The position numbers and the translations under genes were made by a program. From positions 1 to 5,519 of the forward strand of contig CALMBE010000796.1 of assembly GCA_937860165.1 (NCBI GenBank): 5,519 nucleotides of DNA, written 5' to 3'. Shown here piece after piece: positions 1 to 4,646 of this stretch (position 1 is the first letter of the stretch; every line of letters begins with the position of its first letter). The notes under the pieces are model-generated. The model worked only from the letters and a program-made list of their open reading frames with translations, was not told the DNA's origin and ran no database searches. This stretch comes from an uncultured Planctomycetaceae bacterium. GTDB lineage: Bacteria; Planctomycetota; Planctomycetia; Pirellulales; Lacipirellulaceae.

Positions 1-102
1 GCGGTACTCCGCTGTGGCCATGCTTGCTCGGCGATACCATGCCCACGCCGGAGTACCAGTGTGGGCATGGCACCCCAAAACAACACTTTGACAAAACACT
101 AG
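1..102 (-). repeat. Palindromic dispersed repeat, left copy (truncated by window start)
   Basis: Read on the minus strand, positions 100 to 1 match 2435-2534 on the plus strand at about 94 of 100 bases by hand count, so this is the inverted partner of the repeat at 2432-2577. It keeps the first hairpin of the unit: CCATGCCCAC at 37-46 pairs with GTGGGCATGG at 61-70 around a 14-nt loop. Only one arm of the second hairpin is present (GTGGCCATG, 14-22); the other arm would lie before the window. The outer end, TTTGACAAAACACTAG (87-102), differs from the right copy's outer end TTTGACAAAGCGCTAG by two transitions, which suggests a true terminal inverted repeat. It lies 100 nt beyond the stop of the W-x-x-G-x-W gene. 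Short frames that cross it are repeat-derived and not genes. Confidence 0.85.
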
Positions 103-158
103 GCCACGAAAACCTTTCGACAAGCGAACTGCGAGCAGTAACAAGTGCTTTAGGACCT

Positions 159-175
159 GCCGAGCGTTGCTCGGC
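159..175 (-). terminator. Small hairpin after the W-x-x-G-x-W gene, possible weak terminator
   Basis: GCCGAGC (159-165) and GCTCGGC (169-175) form a perfect 7-bp GC-rich stem with a 3-nt loop, 26 nt past the stop codon of the upstream gene. No T tract follows on the minus strand, so it is not a canonical intrinsic terminator. It could slow RNA polymerase or protect the 3' end of the transcript. The adjoining palindromic repeat (1-102) could add to either effect. Confidence 0.3.
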
Positions 176-201
176 GGCTATTTGGTTCGAGAAGCTTGCT
201 C

Positions 202-2265
202 TCAATCCTTGTGTCCGTGCCCACCTCCGCCTTCCGAGTGACCGCCACCGCCGCCACCTTGGTTGTTCCCACCCTGGAAACTCCGCGACTGGTTCTGGTT
301 GAAATTCTGCGGCTGCTGCTGAATGAATCGGCCCTGGTGCGCACCCGATTGGAAGTTGCTTCCTTGATTAAAATTGTTTCCCTGATTATTGGAGTTTCCC
401 TGATTAAAATTGCGGAAACTGGATTGACCTTGATTCCAGGTGTTACCCCCCCGCTGGATCTGCGAGGGCCCGGGAATCGTGGTACCCTGAATCTGGGGAA
501 ACTTCAGCGAACGTTGCTCGAAGTTTTGGAACTGGGGATTCTGGTTCCAAGCACCTTCGCGGGAACCCGTTGTCTGGGCGTTTTGATTGCCCTCTTGAAA
601 CCGGCTGCGGCCCTGAAATTGGTTCGGCACATCCGTGGGGTCATTGCCAATAATCACCTGGCCGTTCTGCGAGGTTGTGCCTCGATTGCGAAACGCTGCT
701 TGTCCCTGGAATTGCTGATTGGTTTGGCCCTCAATCGGGGGAGTAGATTTCAGCCGATCAAACCGGTCACGATGCACTTCTGCCGGGAGGTGGCTCTCTG
801 AGTGCGCGAAACCGCTGCGACGAGCTCGAGTACTGCCTTCGCCGTTATTGGTTTGCCCAGCTTGACCGAAGTTATGTCCCTCGACAGCTTGGTCAATGAA
901 GTTTTCTTTTTGCCCTCGGTGCGAATCGGCCCTCTCCGAAAAGCCGTTGAGGTCACCCTGGCGCAAGATTTCGCCTCGGCCCAAGTTGCTCCGAGTCCCT
1001 TTAGAGATCATGTTGCCAGCCTCGATCTGAGAGTGTTGGTCGAGACCGATGCGGCTGCGATCGAAGTTGCGATACTGTTCGGAATGTTTGGCAATCTTGG
1101 AAATCTCGGTCGCGTTGAGATCGCGCACTTTCCACGTCTGCGAACCCTCTTTCTTGAGGTGATCGATGGTCGTGACAAGATTCTTCACCCGGTCGCGTTG
1201 GTGAATGCCATTCTGCGGAACATTGGGACCCACTCCGGCGTGCTCGTGGTGGGCCGGTCGATTCCAATTGTTGGCATATTTCCAATGTCCTTGGTTATCG
1301 AAATCGCGGTCATTGTGGCACCGGTAGTACGACCACCAGGGATCATGCACGAGGTGATTGTCGTGGTGGTTTCCCCAGTGGGAATAGTTGTGCCCCCAGG
1401 GCTGCAAGTAATGAGGATAGTTATTGTAGCCGTAACCAAAATAGTAATGATGATGCCCACTGTGAACGAAAAGATTCGCTACCAGGAGTCCCGTGTTAAT
1501 AACGCTCACCGGGCGGTAGTAATAAGTCCCGCCGTAACCAGCGAACCCGTTACCCCAATACACGGGGGCATACATCACGGCCCGATGCACGGGAGGATAG
1601 TCCCAATAACCACTCACGAAGAAGCAACCCCCAGGAGTGTAGGTGTAGTGGCTCGGCACCCATACCCAGTTGGGATTCCCTTGGTACCAATAACCAGCCT
1701 GCCAAGCGTAACCCGTCTGTTGCCAGACCCAGCAACCGGGAGCCCAGATATAATTGTCATCGGGCGCGGGACTCGAAGGCCCTTGATCGAGCGTGTCGGG
1801 GGGAATCGGTAAGAGTGCTTGGCGGTCGACTTTCTGATCGGCCCAGAATCCATGCACCCAGACCCAACCCCTGTCCGCTTCTTGCCATTCCCCTGGGATC
1901 CACTTCCGCCCGGGGGGCACATCTCGCCACAGTCCGCTGACCCAGACAAAGTCGTTTCGATCCTGGTCCCACATAAAATAACCGGGAATCCATTCCATAT
2001 TTTTCCCTTCCGGACGAGCGTCGGGAGGAATCTCAATCACCGCTTGAGGAGGCTGCTTGGCAATCACGGGCCGCTCGGCAAGATCAAGCGTCAACGGCTC
2101 GGCAAACGCTTCGTGCAGGGGTCCCTCGCCAAGCACTTCAGGGTCGGGAAGCACTTTTTCCGGCCTGGGAGCCGGGGGAGCCTGGGCCCAGCTCGGCGAG
2201 ATTGCACCGGCCAGCAATCCCAAGGAAACAAACAACAACACGACTACGAAAACTCTGCGGGTCAT
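202..2265 (-). CDS. Secreted WXXGXW-repeat protein with Asn/Gln/Gly-rich low-complexity tail
   Basis: The predicted product has 687 residues. Residues 1-27 form a signal peptide: MTRR, a long hydrophobic core, and likely cleavage after SWA-27. Residues 91-221 carry eight W-x-x-G-x-W-type units, starting near W92, W108, W122, W136, W174, W188, W202 and F216, in two blocks separated by a Pro-rich linker (142-170). This matches the WXXGXW repeat family (BcpO-related), whose function is poorly known. Residues 230-340 are rich in His, Tyr, Trp and Asn. Residues 355-500 are charged, and about 510-687 are Asn/Gln/Gly/Phe-rich, ending in a Gly/His tract. I chose the ATG at 2265 because AGGAGAG lies six bases upstream, the signal peptide begins there, and the predicted sigma-54 start site falls between it and the upstream in-frame ATG at 2400. 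A surface or matrix role is inference; no catalytic motif is visible. Confidence 0.88.
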   Translation of the reverse strand: MTRRVFVVVLLFVSLGLLAGAISPSWAQAPPAPRPEKVLPDPEVLGEGPLHEAFAEPLTLDLAERPVIAKQPPQAVIEIPPDARPEGKNMEWIPGYFMWDQDRNDFVWVSGLWRDVPPGRKWIPGEWQEADRGWVWVHGFWADQKVDRQALLPIPPDTLDQGPSSPAPDDNYIWAPGCWVWQQTGYAWQAGYWYQGNPNWVWVPSHYTYTPGGCFFVSGYWDYPPVHRAVMYAPVYWGNGFAGYGGTYYYRPVSVINTGLLVANLFVHSGHHHYYFGYGYNNYPHYLQPWGHNYSHWGNHHDNHLVHDPWWSYYRCHNDRDFDNQGHWKYANNWNRPAHHEHAGVGPNVPQNGIHQRDRVKNLVTTIDHLKKEGSQTWKVRDLNATEISKIAKHSEQYRNFDRSRIGLDQHSQIEAGNMISKGTRSNLGRGEILRQGDLNGFSERADSHRGQKENFIDQAVEGHNFGQAGQTNNGEGSTRARRSGFAHSESHLPAEVHRDRFDRLKSTPPIEGQTNQQFQGQAAFRNRGTTSQNGQVIIGNDPTDVPNQFQGRSRFQEGNQNAQTTGSREGAWNQNPQFQNFEQRSLKFPQIQGTTIPGPSQIQRGGNTWNQGQSSFRNFNQGNSNNQGNNFNQGSNFQSGAHQGRFIQQQPQNFNQNQSRSFQGGNNQGGGGGGHSEGGGGHGHKD
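362..415 (-). repeat. Three 18-bp degenerate tandem repeats encoding Asn-Gln-Gly hexapeptides
   Basis: Three consecutive 18-bp units (362-379, 380-397, 398-415) share the pattern CCYTGATTA followed by a variable part. In the minus-strand frame they encode hexapeptides of the type F/N-N-Q-G-N/S-S/N around residues 620-637 of the secreted protein. The unit keeps the reading frame, so gain or loss of copies would change tail length without a frameshift. Confidence 0.7.
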
Positions 2266-2270
2266 GACAA

Positions 2271-2277
2271 CTCTCCT
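2271..2277 (-). promoter_or_regulatory. Ribosome binding site that fixes the start of the WXXGXW gene
   Basis: On the minus strand AGGAGAG ends five bases before the ATG at 2265 (intervening TTGTC). The upstream in-frame ATG at 2400 has no comparable site and would add 45 residues ahead of a good signal peptide, so this site decides the start. Confidence 0.75.
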
Positions 2278-2290
2278 GCGAATGGGGTGA

Positions 2291-2308
2291 GCGCAGCCTA
2301 AGCCGCGC
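2291..2308 (-). promoter_or_regulatory. 5' leader stem-loop of the WXXGXW mRNA
   Basis: In the minus-strand RNA, GCGCGGC (2308-2302) pairs with GCUGCGC (2297-2291) through seven pairs, one of them G-U, around a UUAG loop. The stem begins about six nt after the predicted transcription start (near 2314) and ends 13 nt before the Shine-Dalgarno sequence. A 5'-proximal stem of this kind commonly protects mRNA from decay; that role here is inference. Confidence 0.4.
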
Positions 2309-2325
2309 CTCAACCGCGTTTTATC

Positions 2326-2341
2326 GCATAAGTCGTGCCAA
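2326..2341 (-). promoter_or_regulatory. Sigma-54 (RpoN) -24/-12 promoter of the WXXGXW gene
   Basis: The minus-strand sequence TTGGCACGACTTATGC fits the sigma-54 consensus TTGGCACG-N4-TTGC at every fixed position except one (A for the first T of TTGC). The diagnostic GG and GC dinucleotides are exactly ten bases apart. The predicted start of transcription is near 2314, giving a leader of about 49 nt before the ATG at 2265. A sigma-54 promoter needs an AAA+ enhancer-binding activator, so the gene is probably tightly switched. No activator gene is in the window. Confidence 0.68.
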
Positions 2342-2431
2342 TGCGAGGAAGCCTGGATATCCGCGGAATAATGTGGGGACAAATGGCAAGAATGTCGCAA
2401 GCCTGCGGCGCTTTGTTGTCAGATTTTCCAA

Positions 2432-2577
2432 CTTGGAGTTTTGTCAAAGCGTTATTTTGGGGTGCCATGCCCACACTGGTACTCCGGAGTGGGCATGGAA
2501 TCGCCGAGCAAGCATGGCCACAGCGGAGTACCGCCGTGGCCATGGCACCCACATTTTTCGGTTTGACAAAGCGCTAG
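2432..2577 (+). repeat. Palindromic dispersed repeat, right copy (complete, double hairpin)
   Basis: This complete unit is a long imperfect palindrome. Hairpin A is CCATGCCCAC (2465-2474) with GTGGGCATGG (2489-2498), a perfect 10-bp stem. Hairpin B is CATGGCCAC (2513-2521) with GTGGCCATG (2536-2544), a perfect 9-bp stem. Both loops are 14 nt, each can form a 4-bp inner stem (one G-U pair in A), and the loops contain mutually complementary GGTACTCCG and CGGAGTACC. The ends carry TTTGTCAAAGCG (2440-2451) and TTTGACAAAGCGCTAG (2562-2577). There is no coding capacity, so it would be a MITE or REP/BIME-like element mobilised in trans, if at all. It fills most of the space between the promoter of the WXXGXW gene and the end of the PEP-CTERM gene, and its last bases include that gene's stop codon. 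Confidence 0.88.
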
Positions 2578-3431
2578 CTCAGGCGTTTGCGACCCAAACC
2601 CACCAGGCAAATTCCACACATTGCCATCATCGCTAGCGATGCAGGTTCGGGGACGCCGATTCCGCCATCGGTTCCGAACATCTCCGAAACCGTCTGCAAA
2701 TGGTACACTTCGAGCGTGCCGGCACCGGTGATTGGACCACTAAAATTGCCCTGCCACTCTTGTGGCGGGACTTTTCGGTCCGGCATTCCCGCCATGGCAA
2801 ATGTCGCTGAGATCAGCGAGGGAGCCGTGGGGCCGTTTCCGGCATCACCACCGAGGAGAATCGCACGGTAGTCTGGGAAGAGCGTGTCCACTACTGGTAC
2901 GGGGTCCAAATCGACGCGGAAAATCGCCGCCATACCAGCGGCCAGTCCTGTTAGATTCACGACCAGTTGGGTATGATCGGTACCGAAAACCCCAGTTGCT
3001 CCCACACCCGCATCCGACTTGTCGGACTTCATTACCGGTTGACTATTGAATCCATCCGTCGCAATGTCACCGACACCAAAATCGTAGCCTGTTTGCTGAA
3101 TGTCAATCACGAACTGCGTCAATTGATTAGCCTGGGCCGACTTGTTGATAACCATGATGGCCGGGCGATTGCGATCGTGCAGCCGGATCGAGGGGTTCTT
3201 GCACGATTCTTCATCGCGAATCACATTCAGTTGCGATTGTGTGATTTGGCCCCGATTGAATTTCAAGACCGCCTCCAAGAAACGCGGGCTTTCGGCAACG
3301 AGCACCTCGAAGTCGCCGACGACCACACCATAAGTGGGAGTCGCCAGTTGCGAAATGAGTGAAACAGCGACCAAGGCTCCAAGCCAATTGCGATGAGCAA
3401 AAAGTACGCGAATTTGTTGAATGTGGTTCAT
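2574..3431 (-). CDS. Exported PEP-CTERM sorting domain protein
   Basis: The predicted product has 285 residues. Residues 1-35 form a signal peptide with a hydrophobic segment (about 17-30) and likely cleavage after TYG-35. The C-terminus (260-285) is a classic PEP-CTERM signal: V-PEP-A (PEP at 261-263), a hydrophobic stretch (about 266-279) and the basic tail RKRLS. In characterised systems an exosortase cuts near PEP and the protein is exported to the envelope or extracellular matrix. The middle (36-258) is one globular-looking region with no motif I can name, so the substrate or partner is unknown. I chose the ATG at 3431 because TTGGAGA lies just upstream and the signal peptide follows directly; the in-frame ATG at 3479 lacks a good site and would add 16 charged residues. 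The TAG stop lies in the end of the adjoining palindromic repeat. No exosortase gene is in the window. Confidence 0.9.
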   Translation of the reverse strand: MNHIQQIRVLFAHRNWLGALVAVSLISQLATPTYGVVVGDFEVLVAESPRFLEAVLKFNRGQITQSQLNVIRDEESCKNPSIRLHDRNRPAIMVINKSAQANQLTQFVIDIQQTGYDFGVGDIATDGFNSQPVMKSDKSDAGVGATGVFGTDHTQLVVNLTGLAAGMAAIFRVDLDPVPVVDTLFPDYRAILLGGDAGNGPTAPSLISATFAMAGMPDRKVPPQEWQGNFSGPITGAGTLEVYHLQTVSEMFGTDGGIGVPEPASLAMMAMCGICLVGLGRKRLS

Positions 3432-3436
3432 AGTTG

Positions 3437-3443
3437 TCTCCAA
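3437..3443 (-). promoter_or_regulatory. Ribosome binding site of the PEP-CTERM gene
   Basis: On the minus strand TTGGAGA contains GGAG six bases ahead of the ATG at 3431. It supports that start over the upstream in-frame ATG at 3479. Confidence 0.65.
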
Positions 3444-4172
3444 AATTTCACCGCTGTGCTCTTTCCTTCTATGGGCCATCCCGGCTCGATACGCAGTGCG
3501 TATGGGTTGCTTCGCCGAGGCAATTACCTGAAGCGGTTTGAAATTCCCCTCTAGTTGTTAAATTGCTGGGAGGAGACTTCACGAGCGATTCACCTTGAGG
3601 AGGTGAGATCGACAACATTCGATAAGCGAGGGATTGCGGTAACACCGTACTCAACCGCAGCTTGCGGTTCAGACTGAAAGATATTCGCGCACCTGTAGCG
3701 TGCCGAATTGACAGCGTGTCCAAATCTCCAGCGCGAACACACACAAGGTGCCCGAGCCCGCACAGTTCATGCGGCGTCGGGGCGCGGGATTGCGATCCAG
3801 GCAAACGCGACCGTGGGACAAATCACACGAACGCTACGGAGGGCCGAGGCAAAACCATCGGGGTAACAACTGAGAGGAATCGCCGAACTTCGGGAGGCTT
3901 CTCAGAGGGCAAAGATGGTGTTGGGAACCCAGGCTTCCAATTCGCCTGTTCGGACAACGACTGAGTCAACTCGACTCGTCGCCGATCGAATGTTCATGAG
4001 GTCCACAACCCTAAAAAATTAAAATGTGCCTTAAAATGCAGGGGTTTCCCTGCCACACGATTCATCTTAACCAAGGCGGAGAAATGTGTCAAACGAAATA
4101 ATCAGAAATCTTTCCCTGAACTCATTTCCCGCAACAATTGCGGCCCTGAAAGTCGAGTTTCGCAGTGTTTTG
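3444..4172. other. Long intergenic region upstream of the PEP-CTERM gene, no convincing gene
   Basis: I see no gene with a start site, recognisable domain or signal peptide here on either strand, and no tRNA or known riboswitch core. It should contain the promoter of the PEP-CTERM gene, but I could not pick a sigma-70 or sigma-54 match. Small perfect inverted repeats are present: ATACGC/GCGTAT (3489-3503), TCACCT/AGGTGA (3590-3606), AACCGCA/TGCGGTT (3653-3669) with a competing TGCGGT at 3635-3640, GCAGGG/CCCTGC (4038-4053) and CCGCAA/TTGCGG (4129-4143). An AT-rich patch (4011-4037) has two direct TTAAAATG copies. These may be operators, leader structure or decayed repeats. Confidence 0.55.
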
Positions 4173-4336
4173 CCCGCGAATCACGCGAATCAACGCGAAT
4201 TGGGCGAATTGCTTACAAGTGAGATTTTCAGAAAGTAGCGTGGCTTGCAGTGCCAAGCTCGTTCCAACTTTTCAGAAGCCACAAGTTTTCAGAAGCCACA
4301 AGGTAGTTATTCGCGCTCATTCGCGAAATTCGCGGG
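4173..4336. repeat. MITE-like element with triple CGCGAAT inverted arms
   Basis: The left arm (4173-4201) has three CGCGAAT units at 4175-4181, 4184-4190 and 4194-4200, separated by 2 then 3 bases. The right arm (4309-4336) has three ATTCGCG units at 4309-4315, 4319-4325 and 4328-4334, separated by 3 then 2 bases. Reverse-complemented, the arms therefore match in unit, order and unequal spacing, which is hard to get by chance. The core of about 107 bp has no gene. Frames crossing the arms give Arg-Ile-Thr/Ser-Arg-rich peptides (for example PRITRINAN) that look repeat-derived. It is probably a non-autonomous mobile or structural element; no transposase is visible. Confidence 0.7.
4269..4302 (+). 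repeat. Perfect 17-bp tandem duplication
   Basis: TTTTCAGAAGCCACAAG occurs twice head to tail, at 4269-4285 and 4286-4302. A further TTTTCAGAA lies at 4225-4233. It sits inside the core of the CGCGAAT element, next to its right arm, and is consistent with recent slippage or duplication. Confidence 0.9.
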
Positions 4337-4383
4337 GAAAATTTCCTGCTGATGAGTCGATTTGAAGTCGAATTCTGTATGGG

Positions 4384-4433
4384 AAAAAATGACGCGACGG
4401 GTCCCCTCTCGCTCCTAGCGTGCCCGCCGCGTC
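4384..4433 (-). terminator. Intrinsic (rho-independent) terminator of the nadC transcript
   Basis: In the minus-strand RNA, GACGCGGCGGG (4433-4423) pairs with CCCGUCGCGUC (4401-4391) through eleven pairs including one G-U. The loop contains a smaller CGCU-AGG-AGCG hairpin (4420-4410). The stem is followed directly by A and six U residues (4390-4384). This is a textbook intrinsic terminator. It is 213 nt past the nadC stop, so the transcript carries a long tail, and it separates nadC from the PEP-CTERM gene. The GC-rich stem could itself belong to a dispersed repeat family; one copy cannot show this. Confidence 0.82.
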
Positions 4434-4482
4434 CGTGAATCAGCACCCCTCCCCAAAGGTGCCATTTCAGTGCAACCATAGG

Positions 4483-4602
4483 TTAGTTCAATCGCGATTG
4501 CGCCCTTCCGCGTAGAGCTCGCTTCTCTGGGAGAACCCACCCACTGCCGATGATGCAGAAGCACCACGTCCACCCTTGCCTGTGCCGTTGACGTTTCGAC
4601 AC
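4483..4602 (-). CDS. Doubtful 39-residue small basic protein downstream of nadC
   Basis: A GTG at 4602 opens a 39-codon frame ending in TAA at 4483-4485. The peptide starts MSKRQRHRQG, has a short Trp/Cys/Ile-rich hydrophobic stretch (about residues 11-24) and ends in a strongly basic tail. It fits between the nadC stop and the terminator at 4384-4433, so it would be co-transcribed. Against it are the lack of a visible Shine-Dalgarno sequence, the rarer GTG start, and the fact that the frame is the open tail of a shadow frame running through nadC. I do not recognise the peptide. The stretch may simply be 3' untranslated RNA. Confidence 0.2.
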   Translation of the reverse strand: MSKRQRHRQGWTWCFCIIGSGWVLPEKRALRGRAQSRLN

Positions 4603-4646
4603 AATTTCAAGAATCCGAGGGTCAACTGGCTGGAAATTCCGGCGAA

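Noticed and set aside
24..302. Plus-strand frame of 92 codons at the left edge
   Set aside because: Its first part is the palindromic repeat and its last part is antisense to the end of the WXXGXW gene.
196..1812. Long plus-strand open frames (196-801 and 802-1812) antisense to the WXXGXW gene, separated by a single stop
   Set aside because: They mirror the biased codon use of the repetitive minus-strand gene, show no domain or signal, and have no convincing ribosome binding site. The minus-strand frame has a signal peptide, family repeats and a promoter.
2355..2367. Overlapping palindromes GGATATCC and TCCGCGGA
   Set aside because: They are short restriction-site-like palindromes expected by chance at this window size, with no supporting context.
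2263..2400. N-terminal extension of the WXXGXW protein to an ATG at 2400
   Set aside because: The extra 45 residues are not signal-like, the start lacks a Shine-Dalgarno sequence, and it lies upstream of the predicted sigma-54 start site.
1..2577. CRISPR array
   Set aside because: The repeats are two inverted copies over 2 kb apart with internal hairpins, not regularly spaced direct repeats, and no cas gene is present.
3432..3479. Start of the PEP-CTERM protein at the ATG at 3479
   Set aside because: It would place 16 charged residues ahead of a good signal peptide, and a better ribosome site precedes the ATG at 3431.
3432..3800. Sigma-54 promoter for the PEP-CTERM gene, such as CGGCACG followed by GTGC on the minus strand around 3690-3710
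   Set aside because: The GG and GC dinucleotides are twelve rather than ten bases apart, which sigma-54 does not tolerate well.
3469..3964. Open frames in the intergenic region (3469-3804 minus, 3662-3964 plus)
   Set aside because: Both have atypical composition, no domain, no ribosome site and no signal; the plus-strand one would need a TTG start. They are best seen as chance frames.
4165..4479. Small frames through the CGCGAAT element (4165-4365 plus, 4228-4479 minus)
   Set aside because: They are read straight through repeat arms, the 17-bp tandem duplication and the terminator stem, so the peptides are repeat-derived.
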